Part shown: positions 25,796-34,902 of the stretch, piece after piece | Layout of the letters: the number at the start of each line of letters is the position of its first letter | Numbering within the stretch: position 1 is the first letter of the stretch | Assembly (NCBI RefSeq): GCF_001904615.1 | Contig: NZ_MRBY01000043.1 | Span: 1 to 35,086, forward strand | Reading direction: 5' to 3' | DNA: 35,086 nt | Source: [Limnothrix rosea] IAM M-220 | Lineage (GTDB): Bacteria; Cyanobacteriota; Cyanobacteriia; Cyanobacteriales; MRBY01 | Notes under the pieces: generated by a model | Database searches by the model: none | What the model was told of the DNA's origin: nothing | Seen by the model: only the letters and a program-made list of their open reading frames with translations | Position numbers and translations under genes: made by a program

Positions 25796-25999
25796 CTAAG
25801 ACATTGTCAGGTCAGCTATTTTTAATTCCGAGATTGCACTGGCGATCGCCTCCCCAATCACAGCTAAACCGTATAAAACAACCCGCAACGCCTGCTGATT
25901 TTTGACAAAAGTTTTGATGTTTAAATTATTGATCGTATTTTCGATCACCTCAATTTCTGCCAACATGTCCTGTATCCGTAACCTAAATTCTCTAGACAG
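25796..25999 (-). pseudogene. hepT: HepT-like toxin gene, truncated
   Basis: The frame reads LSREFRLRIQDMLAEIEVIE, ...INNLNIKTFVKNQQALRV and VLYGLAVIGEAIAS, then stops at TAG 25796 after about 67 residues. This is the N-terminal half of a HEPN/HepT protein, including the VIGEA motif. The C-terminal half with the RNase motif (R-x4-6-H) is missing. The position of the start, overlapping the mntA stop, now holds CTG instead of ATG or GTG. Both defects point to a dead toxin. It lies directly behind mntA, as in type VII toxin-antitoxin modules. Confidence 0.7.
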
Positions 26000-26282
26000 C
26001 TCGAACCACCTCTTTTAAGACTGTCTCTCGTAAATGAGGGCGTAGAGAATCTGCTGTGCCAATATCGACCTCACATCCCAACAAATCTTCTAAAAATGCT
26101 TTTAATCCTAGTAGCGTAAATAAACCTACTGGACGACTAAAATTCACAAGAAAGTCTACATCACTAGCTGTCGTTGCCTCATCTCGCGCCACTGAGCCAA
26201 ATAAGAACAAATCTTTTACTGCAAAATCATTGAGGCGCTCTTGATGGGCTTTGACAATATCTAAAACTTCTTGTCTATCCAT
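25992..26282 (-). CDS. mntA: MntA-like nucleotidyltransferase antitoxin
   Basis: 96 residues from ATG 26282 (MDRQEVLDIVKAHQ...). A longer TTG-started form to 26348 is unlikely. The minimal nucleotidyltransferase motif is intact: FLFGSVARDEATTASDVDFLV gives GS...DxD, and a third acidic residue is in CEVDIG. MntA proteins AMPylate and silence the HepT toxin encoded by the next gene. Here that partner is truncated, so the antitoxin may be a survivor without a target or act on another HepT. AAGGAG lies directly before the ATG, with GGAGAG 12 bases further out. Confidence 0.85.
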   Translation of the reverse strand: MDRQEVLDIVKAHQERLNDFAVKDLFLFGSVARDEATTASDVDFLVNFSRPVGLFTLLGLKAFLEDLLGCEVDIGTADSLRPHLRETVLKEVVRAV

Positions 26283-26357
26283 CTCCTTAGAATCTCTCCA
26301 ATGTTCGTGCTTTGTTGACTGTATTTTAGTCTTCAGGCTGACTCCCAATCATCCCCA

Positions 26358-26501
26358 GTGATTAGTCTGTTGGCCGCGGGAGTATTACGGGCAAAATGCA
26401 GTTATAACGTCACTGTTTATGAGCAGGCGGCGATCGCCCTTCATTACGTGTGTTTTTTAGAGCAATACATTTTCGACAACCTTATACCATTGTTAGGGTA
26501 A
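26358..26501 (+). pseudogene. Fragment of an FAD-dependent oxidoreductase, copy 2
   Basis: One frame reads VISLLAAGVLRAKCSYNVTV then YEQAAIA, which fits helix 1 and strand 2 of an FAD-binding Rossmann fold (usually GAGIxGLxAAxxLxxxGYxVTVYEQA). The preceding GxGxxG is lost, and from 26439 on the frame no longer resembles the family before TAA at 26499. It starts just beyond the mntA promoter region, on the opposite strand. Confidence 0.5.
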
Positions 26502-26883
26502 ATTATCGCAGAACAAACTATATTTACTAATAATTGATATGCCACTTTGGGCTGATATTTTGGGATAAGACAACAGCTAAAAGTATTCTAGGTTACAATC
26601 TGGTTATGCTAATATTTACCTCCGACAGAAAATGTGTTTTTATCTTATTAATCAAGATATTTGATTAAATTATCATTACTCTTAAGAGTTTTTTGATTTT
26701 ATAGGGACGATTGTCTTTTTTTTGGTTAGATCCGAAATAATAAAAAAGAGCAATTTTTAATAGATATACCTATTTTATGCTTGAAAACATAAAAGAAAAT
26801 ATCAAATTTCAGGAAGGAGCGATGATTTTAAAATAGCTTTTCGAGAATTTTTTGTAATAATTTATTAAAGAGAAGTCTACCTG
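26502..26883 (+). promoter_or_regulatory. AT-rich leader of the DUF1611/racemase operon with several hairpins
   Basis: 382 bases, clearly AT-richer than the surroundings, without a gene. It contains TTAATCAA/TTGATTAA (26648-26668), the palindrome ACTCTTAAGAGT followed by a run of T residues (26678-26694), which looks like a short terminator or attenuator, and TTTTATG/CATAAAA (26773-26794). A Shine-Dalgarno-bearing mini-ORF at 26822 follows. The set suggests regulation by a long 5' leader. No known riboswitch was recognised. Confidence 0.4.
26822..26836 (+). other. Mini-ORF with strong ribosome binding site in the leader
   Basis: AGGAAGGAG (26811-26819) precedes ATG ATT TTA AAA TAG, a four-residue frame. 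It lies 47 bases before the DUF1611 start, which has only a weaker AGAGAAG. It could be a translational start-stop element controlling the operon, or a decayed gene start. Confidence 0.3.
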
Positions 26884-28005
26884 ATGGCAATCACGAAAAA
26901 AACGGCACTGATTTACTGCCAAGATCAATTTGGTTTAGTAGACGGAAAAACAACAGCTGCCTTGGTTCGGCACTCAGAGCTTTATACAATTGTGGGTGTG
27001 ATTGATAGCTTATCAGCAGGTAAGGATGCCGGGGAAACCTTAGGAGAAGCAACGAGTCATATCCCTATATTTTTTGATTTTCAGGATGCCTTAGCCCATC
27101 TTTCAGAAACGCCAAACTGCTATATTTATGGCAAAGCACCATTGGATGCTTGCATTCCTGATGATGAAAGACTTTTGATTTTAGAAGCCATGGAACATGG
27201 CATGGATATTATTAATGGTCTCCACGAATTTTTCTCGGAAGATCCAGAATTTGTTGCCGTGGCTGCCCAAAATAATGTCCAAATTAAAGACATTAGAAAA
27301 TCACCAAATGTAAAAGATCTCCATGTTTTTTCAGGGCGAATTTATGAGGTTACTGTGCCAGTCATCGCCATATTGGGAACTGATTGTGCCTGTGGCAAAA
27401 TGACCACTGCTGTGGAACTAAATAATATTTTAAATAGGCTTGGTATTAAGTCTGTATTAGTGGCGACGGGTCAGACTAGTTTGATGCAGGGAGCGGTTTA
27501 TGGTGCTTCGATTGATGCTCTTATTTCGCAATTTGTCATCGGTGAAATCGAAAATGCTGTGGTTCAGGCGTTCGAGCAAGAAAGGCCGGATATTATTTTG
27601 GTCGAGGGGCAAAGTGCTGTCAGTCATCCTGCTTTTATGAGTTCTTTGGGTATTTTGAAAGGTAGTATGCCGGACGGCATTATTTTGCAACATCCACCAG
27701 CACGGGAGTTTCGATGTGATTTTCCGGCTTTATTGATGCCGACTATTGAGAGCGAAATTCAGCTGATTGAGACAATTTCGAGTGCTAGGGTGTTGGCGAT
27801 CGCCTTAAGTCACGAAAATTTGGCAACGGAAGAGATTTTGAGCACGATTCAGCAATATGAGGCTCAGCTAAATCTGCCGACGACGGATGTATTGAGCTAT
27901 GGCTGCCAAAAATTGATCCAATCATTAGCTGTTCATTTTCCTAAACTGAGTCAAAAGATTAAGCCAGAAAATTTACCAGAGACCCGTGTTTTAGCAAAAG
28001 CATAG
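26884..28005 (+). CDS. DUF1611-family P-loop protein (DgcN-like)
   Basis: 373 residues. The N-terminal half (about 1-155) is the family's Rossmann-like domain. The C-terminal half has a P-loop-like motif GTDCACGKMTT (165-175), then VATGQTSLMQGA (193-204) and ILVEGQSAVSHPA (238-250), the conserved core of DUF1611. One characterised member, DgcN, is to my memory an N-acyltransferase acting on D-glutamate that works with the racemase/epimerase DgcA. Here the partner, 20 bases downstream, is a PLP racemase instead, so the pair probably handles a D- or L-amino acid in two steps. Substrate and direction are unknown. The gene follows a long hairpin-rich leader. Confidence 0.85.
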   Translation: MAITKKTALIYCQDQFGLVDGKTTAALVRHSELYTIVGVIDSLSAGKDAGETLGEATSHIPIFFDFQDALAHLSETPNCYIYGKAPLDACIPDDERLLILEAMEHGMDIINGLHEFFSEDPEFVAVAAQNNVQIKDIRKSPNVKDLHVFSGRIYEVTVPVIAILGTDCACGKMTTAVELNNILNRLGIKSVLVATGQTSLMQGAVYGASIDALISQFVIGEIENAVVQAFEQERPDIILVEGQSAVSHPAFMSSLGILKGSMPDGIILQHPPAREFRCDFPALLMPTIESEIQLIETISSARVLAIALSHENLATEEILSTIQQYEAQLNLPTTDVLSYGCQKLIQSLAVHFPKLSQKIKPENLPETRVLAKA

Positions 28006-28025
28006 ATGATTTTTTAGAAAAATAA

Positions 28026-29093
28026 ATGCAACCATTTATGCCGAGGATGGAAATAGATCTATCCAAAATACGGGCTAATACTCGGATTCTGGCAGATCTT
28101 TATGGGGCACAAGGTATTTCTATTATGGGTGTTTCTAAGGCTGTCCTTGGGGAACCTGCAATTATCGAAGCGATGGTACAAGGGGGGGTTAAATTTATTG
28201 CGGACTCTCGCCTTGAAAATATTCAAAGAATGCAGGCTGCGGGTATATCGACTGATTTTGTGCTGTTGCGTACGGCTCCCAGTCAGGCAGAATTGATTGT
28301 TGAAATTGTCGATATTAGTCTAAATTCTGAGCTGGAAACGATTAGAAAAATTGCCTATTATGCGGGTTTAAGTAATAAGATTCATCGGATAATTTTGATG
28401 GTGGAGTTGGGCGATCGCCGCGAAGGGATATTACCTTGTGATCTAGCCGAATTTATCGGAGAAGTTTTAAAGTTAAGCCAAATCAAACTTGTTGGACTTG
28501 GTTGTAATTTGGCTTGCTATGGCGGCATTAAACCAGATGATCAAAATATGCATGGGCTATCAGAACAAGTTGAGTTACTCGAAAGGAAATTTTTGATTGA
28601 TTTCAGCATTGTTTCAGGGGGAAACTCCGCCAACTATGATTGGTATAAGGAAACCCAAGCTGTAGGGAGAGTTAATAATTTGCGCTTGGGAGAATCCATT
28701 TTTCTCGGCTGTGAAACAGTTTATGGCAATGTGATTCCGGGCTTACAGACTAAGGCTTTTCAGCTGGTGGCTGAGGTGATCGAATCTAAAAAAAAGCCAT
28801 CTTTACCTTTTGGTGAAATTTGCCGAGATGCCTTTGGTAATGTACCAATTTTTCAAGATCAAGGTATACATCAAAGGTCAATCATTGCATTAGGAAAACA
28901 AGATACTTTGGTTTCTGGTTTAAGCTTAGATCGCCCTTTAAAAATATTAGGCTCTAGTAGCGACCATCTTATTCTTGATAGTGGAAAACATAATTTACAA
29001 GTTGGGGATGCGGTGAATTTTAGCCTCAATTATGGCAGTCTACTTCGGGCTATGACTTCTCCGTTTATTCGTAAGCAGTTTATGGATAGTTGA
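28026..29093 (+). CDS. Alanine/ornithine racemase-family PLP enzyme
   Basis: 355 residues of fold type III. The PLP lysine is K38 in IMGVSKAVLG, in the usual N-terminal barrel position after MEIDLSKIRANTRIL. SGGNSANY (about 198-205) and NNLRLGESIFLGCETVYG match the ornithine racemase/YhfX branch more than true alanine racemase. It should interconvert L and D forms of an amino acid such as ornithine, lysine or an acyl derivative. The 20-base gap to the DUF1611 gene marks them as one operon. No biosynthetic neighbour reveals the substrate. No terminator was seen after it. Confidence 0.88.
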   Translation: MQPFMPRMEIDLSKIRANTRILADLYGAQGISIMGVSKAVLGEPAIIEAMVQGGVKFIADSRLENIQRMQAAGISTDFVLLRTAPSQAELIVEIVDISLNSELETIRKIAYYAGLSNKIHRIILMVELGDRREGILPCDLAEFIGEVLKLSQIKLVGLGCNLACYGGIKPDDQNMHGLSEQVELLERKFLIDFSIVSGGNSANYDWYKETQAVGRVNNLRLGESIFLGCETVYGNVIPGLQTKAFQLVAEVIESKKKPSLPFGEICRDAFGNVPIFQDQGIHQRSIIALGKQDTLVSGLSLDRPLKILGSSSDHLILDSGKHNLQVGDAVNFSLNYGSLLRAMTSPFIRKQFMDS

Positions 29094-29276
29094 ATGGCTA
29101 ATCATTTTAATTCGCAACAACGATTTTAGTCTGGAGGTATAGACAGGCGATCGCCGCAACAGATAAGTGAATGACTTTTGACTTTCTAGCTAAATTTAAT
29201 TACTAGTTCGATTTATAAAATAAGTAAAAATGCTCGTTTTCTATTTCATCTTTTCTAAAGATATAATCAACTATTT

Positions 29277-29816
29277 TCAGGTATGAAAAATAGGTAAGAA
29301 ATTTGCTGTGGATATAGAACTCAACGCCATTGCTGCACCACCACCAACCACCAAACCTGTTGTCATTGCAATGTTTTGCCATGAAAAGTTATTGGGATTC
29401 CCTTCTATTTCATCGGGATGCTGTCGCACATAGTTAGATATTGCTTGTTGTGCCTCATGGGCATAAATCTTTTCTACTTTGAAAATAAAGTCTGCCCGAG
29501 TACCCAATCCTTCAGCAATATGATGAAGGGTTAACCGTTCAGTTGCACTGTAGATGCCGTCACAGTAACAAAAGTGAATTAAGAGTTTTGCTAAATACTT
29601 TTTTGCCTTGACTCTCTCAAGATCACTTAAAACTAATCGAATATCATTGGGTAATTGTTTAAATTCCTCTACAGGATTAAATGGACAATAGTGAATTTCT
29701 CTAAGTTGTCTAATAATGGCAAATTCGTTTTCTGAAATATCACCATCTACCTTTGCTAAAAAGAGTAATGTTCTTAAGATAGTTCGTACTTCATTCTGAG
29801 TTAATGAAATATTCAT
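29277..29816 (-). CDS. TerB-like protein with a C-terminal hydrophobic segment
   Basis: 179 residues from ATG 29816, which has GGAG nine bases upstream; a TTG start at 29867 is less likely. The core is a helical TerB-like domain with acidic loops: LLFLAKVDGDISENEFAII near 14-32 and CYCDGIYSATERLTLHHIAEGLG near 82-104. TerB-like domains are thought to bind divalent metal near membranes. The last 25 residues include a glycine/alanine-rich hydrophobic stretch (MTTGLVVGGGAAMALSS) that could insert in the membrane. Its stop faces the racemase gene. It lies 122 bases behind ureC on the same strand. The function is unknown. Confidence 0.75.
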   Translation of the reverse strand: MNISLTQNEVRTILRTLLFLAKVDGDISENEFAIIRQLREIHYCPFNPVEEFKQLPNDIRLVLSDLERVKAKKYLAKLLIHFCYCDGIYSATERLTLHHIAEGLGTRADFIFKVEKIYAHEAQQAISNYVRQHPDEIEGNPNNFSWQNIAMTTGLVVGGGAAMALSSISTANFLPIFHT

Positions 29817-29938
29817 AAAAAGCTCCAAAAAATCGAACTCTATGAATGATGCATTAAAGATATTCAAAAGTAGAATCCGAATAGATATATCACTCGACTA
29901 AGCATTAATTTTTATGCTTGGTTACAAAGCTGATTCAA

Positions 29939-31648
29939 TTAGAAAAGAAAATATCTTTGAGCCATTGGCAAGACTGTCGCGGGTTCGCAGACCAGAAGTT
30001 CACCATCGGCACGCACTTGGTAAGTCTCTGGATCTACTTCCATTTTAGGCAAGTAATCATTAAGCTTCAGGTCGGCTTTGCTGAGATTTCGGCAGCCAGA
30101 AACAGGCAGAACCGTTTTTTGTAAACCAAGTTTTGTGGCGACATCGGCTTCTATTGCTGCTTGGGAAACGAAGGTTAAAGACGTGGGATTAATGGCTCTG
30201 CCGTAGCTGGCAAACATGGGGCGCATATGGACGGGTTGTGGGGTGGGAATGCTGGCATTGGGGTCTCCCATCTGGGCGTAGGCGATCGCCCCGCCTTTAA
30301 GGACGAGTTCAGGTTTTACGCCGAAGAAACTGGGTTTCCAGAGACAAAGATCCGCGTATTTTCCTTCTTCCACAGAACCAACATAATTGGCGATGCCGTG
30401 GGTAATGGCGGGATTAATCGTGTACTTCGCGATGTAGCGTTTAATGCGGAAGTTATCGTTATCGCCTGTTTCCTCTGATAATGCGCCCCGCTGCACCTTC
30501 ATTTTGTGGGCGGTTTGCCAAGTACGAATCACGGTTTCTCCCACACGACCCATAGCCTGAGAATCCGATGCAATCATGCTAAATGCCCCCATGTCGTGGA
30601 GGATATCCTCGGCGGCGATCGTTTCGCGACGGATACGGGACTCCGCAAACGCCACATCTTCGGGAATGCTCTTGTCGAGGTGATGGCACACCATCAACAT
30701 ATCAAGGTGCTCTTCGAGGGTATTCATGGTGTAGGGACGGGTGGGATTGGTTGATGATGGCAATACGTTTGCCTCTCCGCAAACTTTAATGATGTCCGGT
30801 GCGTGGCCGCCTCCAGCCCCTTCGGTGTGATAGGTGTGAATGACGCGATTTTTAAATGCTCCAATTGTTGTTTCCACAAAACCTGCTTCGTTGAGGGTAT
30901 CGGTGTGGATGGCGACTTGCACATCAAAGGCATCGGCAACTCCTAAACAGGTATCAATGGTTGCGGGAGTTGTCCCCCAGTCTTCGTGGAGTTTTAAACC
31001 AATTACCCCGGCTCTAACCTGCTCAATCAGACCTTCGGGTTTCGCGCTATTGCCCTTCCCGGAAAAACCGATATTCATCGGGAAAGCTTCTGCGGCTTCG
31101 AGCATTCGATAAATGTTCCATTCGCCGGGCGTACAGGTTGTTGCATTGGTTCCCGTCGCTGGGCCTGTGCCGCCGCCAATCATGGTCGTAATCCCACTGG
31201 CGATCGCCACCTCGATTTGCTGGGGACAAATAAAGTGAATGTGACTGTCGATGCCACCCGCTGTGAGGATATGTCCTTCTCCGGCGATCGCCTCAGTGCC
31301 GGGGCCAATAATGATATCAATATTATCCTGAATATCTGGGTTGCCCGCCTTACCGATTTTGTGAATTTTGCCATCTTTAATGCCAATATCGGCTTTAACG
31401 ATGCCCCACCAATCAACGATGAGCGCGTTAGTAATCACCACATCAACAGCACCATCTGCACGAGTCACCGCCGACTGACCCATGCCATCGCGGATCACCT
31501 TACCCCCACCAAATTTGACCTCATCACCGTAGGTCGTAAAATCCCGTTCAACTTCGAGCCAAAGTTCCGTATCTGCCAAGCGCAGGCGATCGCCAACCGT
31601 AGGACCATAGGTTTCAGCGTAGGCGCGGCGGGACATACGATAGCTCAT
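29939..31648 (-). CDS. ureC: Urease alpha subunit
   Basis: 569 residues, the standard length of the catalytic subunit that hydrolyses urea to ammonia and carbamate. All nickel-site residues are present: H136 and H138 (DSHIHFI), the carbamylated lysine K219 (GLKLHEDWG), H248, H274 and D362. The mobile flap has C321 and H322 (MVCHHLDKS). The start has AAGGAG five bases upstream. No ureA, ureB or accessory genes are in the window, as is common in cyanobacteria where urease genes are scattered. The spacer to the methyltransferase gene (31649-31925) should hold its promoter; I could not find a convincing NtcA site there. Confidence 0.97.
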   Translation of the reverse strand: MSYRMSRRAYAETYGPTVGDRLRLADTELWLEVERDFTTYGDEVKFGGGKVIRDGMGQSAVTRADGAVDVVITNALIVDWWGIVKADIGIKDGKIHKIGKAGNPDIQDNIDIIIGPGTEAIAGEGHILTAGGIDSHIHFICPQQIEVAIASGITTMIGGGTGPATGTNATTCTPGEWNIYRMLEAAEAFPMNIGFSGKGNSAKPEGLIEQVRAGVIGLKLHEDWGTTPATIDTCLGVADAFDVQVAIHTDTLNEAGFVETTIGAFKNRVIHTYHTEGAGGGHAPDIIKVCGEANVLPSSTNPTRPYTMNTLEEHLDMLMVCHHLDKSIPEDVAFAESRIRRETIAAEDILHDMGAFSMIASDSQAMGRVGETVIRTWQTAHKMKVQRGALSEETGDNDNFRIKRYIAKYTINPAITHGIANYVGSVEEGKYADLCLWKPSFFGVKPELVLKGGAIAYAQMGDPNASIPTPQPVHMRPMFASYGRAINPTSLTFVSQAAIEADVATKLGLQKTVLPVSGCRNLSKADLKLNDYLPKMEVDPETYQVRADGELLVCEPATVLPMAQRYFLF

Positions 31649-31846
31649 CAGAACTCCTTCTCATTCAGGCTCAAATTCTCAATTTAGATTACCTTATCTA
31701 TCCGGCTCCGAAACGTAACCGATATGACTTGTTAAATTCGCTCTTTTTCCTTTAAACCTACAGTTGTTAGATTTACGATTATTTTGGTGAAGCTCTTGTC
31801 ACAGGTTTTTAAAGTTGTTTTTCATAAGTGACACAACCTATCGCAA

Positions 31847-31880
31847 CCCCTTCCGCCTTCGGCACCTTCCCCAAGGAAGG
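31847..31880. repeat. Short palindromic repeat upstream of the methyltransferase gene
   Basis: CCCCTTCC, then the hairpin GCC-TTC-GGC (31855-31863), then CCTTCC-CCAA-GGAAGG (31865-31880). This pair of small hairpins looks like a dispersed cyanobacterial mini-repeat. It lies 45 bases before the gene start. Confidence 0.5.
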
Positions 31881-31925
31881 ACATTTATTCAACACCGCAC
31901 TCATTTAGTTTAGGCAAGGACTTCT

Positions 31926-32759
31926 ATGAAAGATTTTGACCGTTTCTTCCAGAAAATTTATGAGCAACCCCTCGAAAATCGCAAAGATTGGTATGCAGCC
32001 AGCACTGTTGATTATGCAAAGTATCGTGCCCCCTATGTACCTAAAGTTATTGACCAAGTTTGCGCAGAATTTCCCGAAACCAAAAACTTAAAACTGCTTG
32101 AAGTCGGTAGTGGACCCGGCAATGCGTCACAACATTTTGTGCAGCGAGGCTATAACCTTACCTGCGTGGAACCCAATACAACAGCTTGTTTATTTGCGAA
32201 GGAACGATTTCAAGATTTTCCTAACGTCAATATCAACAACTCTACCTTTGAGGAATGGTCAGATAATAATCAACAGAAATTTGATGGGGCGATCGCCAGT
32301 ACATCTTTCCATTGGCTTGATGCAGAAACGCGGTGTGCAAGACTTGCCAATTTATTAAATCCTGAAGGCAAGATAGTTTTGCTATGGTGTACTGCGCCTC
32401 AACCCGAAAAGGAAGTTTATCAATACCTTGACCCGATTTACCAAGAATATATGCCGAGTTTTGCAGATTACGAAAACTTTGAAACCCAACGGCAGAATAT
32501 CAATCGCATTGCTCAGGAGCTTGTCACTTCAGGCTACTTTACCCATTTAAAGCATTTTGAAGCCGTCGGCGATCGCCATTATCAGCCAGAAGAATACTTG
32601 AGTTTACTAACAACCTTATCCCCTTATATCGCACTCCCTAAAGAGCGCAGAATAACCTTCTTTAAAAAAATACGCAAAACCTTTGAGTCAAACAACATTA
32701 GAGAATGCCAAACCAAATACATTTGCGCTGCCCACACTGCAACCAAAATTTCAGCCTAG
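31926..32759 (+). CDS. Class I SAM-dependent methyltransferase
   Basis: 277 residues. Motif I is LLEVGSGPGNASQHF (57-71), followed by the acidic residue E82 that holds the ribose (NLTCVEPN). FDGAIASTSFHWLD (about 119-132) is motif IV. This is the Methyltransf_11/25 type that acts on small molecules; the substrate cannot be read from the sequence. AGGA lies five bases before the ATG. It stands alone between divergent ureC and the convergent diguanylate cyclase gene, 30 bases away. Confidence 0.9.
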   Translation: MKDFDRFFQKIYEQPLENRKDWYAASTVDYAKYRAPYVPKVIDQVCAEFPETKNLKLLEVGSGPGNASQHFVQRGYNLTCVEPNTTACLFAKERFQDFPNVNINNSTFEEWSDNNQQKFDGAIASTSFHWLDAETRCARLANLLNPEGKIVLLWCTAPQPEKEVYQYLDPIYQEYMPSFADYENFETQRQNINRIAQELVTSGYFTHLKHFEAVGDRHYQPEEYLSLLTTLSPYIALPKERRITFFKKIRKTFESNNIRECQTKYICAAHTATKISA

Positions 32760-32789
32760 CCCCTAAACCATAAGCATTCTAAAGAACCT

Positions 32790-34655
32790 CTAGGCCGTCT
32801 CACACTTTGTTTCTAGTTCAATAACAATCATTTGATTACGCCCTTGGGACTTTGCCTGATAGAGCGCTTGATCCGCTAAATTTACGAGATGAATCATCTT
32901 TGACTGATCACTAGGAATGCATGTTGCCACACCACAACTAGACGTGACAAATGGCATGACAGAAGAATTTTTATGGGGGATTTTTAGTTGTCTAATGGAG
33001 TCTAAAATCGTATTCGCAATGTGACATGCCCCCATAGAATTCGTATTTGATAAAAGCACAATAAACTCTTCACCACCATACCGCGCCGCAAGATCTGTAG
33101 TTCTCCCAATTTGCTTTTTTAAAACTTGCGCAATTTGAATGAGACATTCATCTCCTTGGACATGCCCATAGGTATCGTTATAAACCTTAAACTGGTCAAT
33201 ATCAAAAAGCAAAAGCGACAGGGGAGCATTATCCCGTCTACACCGTCGCCACTCCCGTTCTAATACCTCATCAAATTTACGCCGATTAGCGATCTTCGTG
33301 AGTCCATCAAGTTGTGCTTGTTTCTGTAAAATCAACTCTAACTGCTTGCGATCACTAATATCTAAGCCAATAAAACCAACACGAAAAATATTGCCCTGCT
33401 CGTCAATAATTGGGAAGTATGACATCAACCAAGTTGATCCGGAATTTAGGCTAGGAAAATACACTTCTTCCCGGAGAGTCGCTTGTGTTTTCTCTAAAAT
33501 AGTCCGACATTTCGATGTGATTTCATGGCGTATGGCTGGATGCAAATCATTATGGTGAACTGTTTGAAAAGTGTTTTGATTCTGCTCAATATCTGCAAGG
33601 AAATTATTGATTTTAACAAAGTTTAAGTTTTTATCGATGATTGCCATACCGAGGGGTGCTGTATCGATAAAGGTATCAAGAATGAGCTGGGTTTGCAGTA
33701 GCTTAGCCGTGCGATCAAATACTCGTTCTTCAAGGAAATCTAAGGTTGCGTTGAGTTTTTGAGAAACACTTTCTTTTTCATGTAAAATTGCAGAAATAAT
33801 TAAGACAGTGATGGAATAAGCGGCAACAAAAGATTCTAAAAATAATAGTGATTCATGGGGAGAGTCTTTGACAAAGGAACCATAGTTATTCGCTGTCGCA
33901 ATGATGCCAATAGCTGAGAGTAAGACAACGAATATTTGTGGTAGTGGCTGTTCTAAACGGAAGACGGAACTAATGAGTAATGGCAGAAATAAATATTCTA
34001 GGGAATAGCCTTGGTAAAAAACAAGATAACTAATGCTTGTTAATAGGCTAAGGAAGAGGATGACTTCTCTATTTAATAAAGAGTCTTTTTTTATGTGAGA
34101 TGATTGCCAGAGTATAATAGGAGGCACAAAAATAAGCTGTGCTAGGCTTGCTCCTAAAAACCAAACAAGCCAAGAAATTACTAATTTTTCGCTAGTGATA
34201 ATGCCAAACCAATGAAAGGTTAGTACTGGTATTATGGCCGAAATACTGTTACTAAAAAGGCTGATACCAAGGAATTCAAAGATACCTTTAGTTGTTTGAA
34301 AAATTGCTGTAATATTTTTATGTCTTTGTTGTAGCCAAGTGGCACACATTAGGGGACTAATGCCTTCGCTCAGGGTAATTCCTACTGTTAGGCTGGCGAT
34401 CGCCCAAAGGGAAAAATCAGGAAACAAGTGACTGAGGGCAAAATAGCTATCAAAAGCTGTACCGATGGCAATGCCAATTAATGCCGGGCGACCTATTTTT
34501 AAGACAACGATCAGACCCAAAACAGCAGGGAGCCACAGCGCTGTCAGTTCACCGGGCAAAGACGCAAAGTTGCTGCTAATGCGAATGGCACAGACATAGC
34601 CAATGGCGATCGCCAGTTGATAAAAAAATGGGTGCTTGGGGAGCCAAAAGAGCAT
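32790..34655 (-). CDS. MASE1-PAS-GGDEF diguanylate cyclase
   Basis: 621 residues. The first ~290 contain about eight membrane helices of MASE1 type (GELTALWLPAVLGL near 35-48 is typical). A linker helix follows to about 320, then a PAS domain (about 325-437, ending ISDRKQLE) and a GGDEF domain (445-610). The active site is GGEEF (527-531), and a complete product-inhibition site RTTD (518-521) sits five residues before it, so the enzyme should make cyclic di-GMP and be feedback-inhibited. LTKIANRRKFDE and FDIDQFKVYNDTYGHVQGD are the conserved core motifs. There is no EAL domain. The signal sensed by MASE1 is unknown. It is a single gene. Confidence 0.94.
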   Translation of the reverse strand: MLFWLPKHPFFYQLAIAIGYVCAIRISSNFASLPGELTALWLPAVLGLIVVLKIGRPALIGIAIGTAFDSYFALSHLFPDFSLWAIASLTVGITLSEGISPLMCATWLQQRHKNITAIFQTTKGIFEFLGISLFSNSISAIIPVLTFHWFGIITSEKLVISWLVWFLGASLAQLIFVPPIILWQSSHIKKDSLLNREVILFLSLLTSISYLVFYQGYSLEYLFLPLLISSVFRLEQPLPQIFVVLLSAIGIIATANNYGSFVKDSPHESLLFLESFVAAYSITVLIISAILHEKESVSQKLNATLDFLEERVFDRTAKLLQTQLILDTFIDTAPLGMAIIDKNLNFVKINNFLADIEQNQNTFQTVHHNDLHPAIRHEITSKCRTILEKTQATLREEVYFPSLNSGSTWLMSYFPIIDEQGNIFRVGFIGLDISDRKQLELILQKQAQLDGLTKIANRRKFDEVLEREWRRCRRDNAPLSLLLFDIDQFKVYNDTYGHVQGDECLIQIAQVLKKQIGRTTDLAARYGGEEFIVLLSNTNSMGACHIANTILDSIRQLKIPHKNSSVMPFVTSSCGVATCIPSDQSKMIHLVNLADQALYQAKSQGRNQMIVIELETKCETA

Positions 34656-34902
34656 TGCGGTTGAGAAAGATAAGTTGTTGATGAAAGAGCATAAAAGCTT
34701 TGATACACCCGAATAATCTTATTTCATTGTATGGCAATTGTTTGATGCCTTTAGATTGATCGTTTAGCTATTAGCTAAAGGGACTTTTTTATTTATTAAA
34801 TATTGCGGTCACTGTTGAGGATGTTTACGCAATATAACAGGCGATCGCCCTAACAAACCTCAGTTTGGGTTAAGGATTTCGCCTCAATGCTTCAGGGAAA
34901 AG

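Noticed and set aside
31649-31925. NtcA-type site (GTA-N8-TAC) for nitrogen control of ureC
   Set aside because: No convincing match with a suitably placed -10 element was found.
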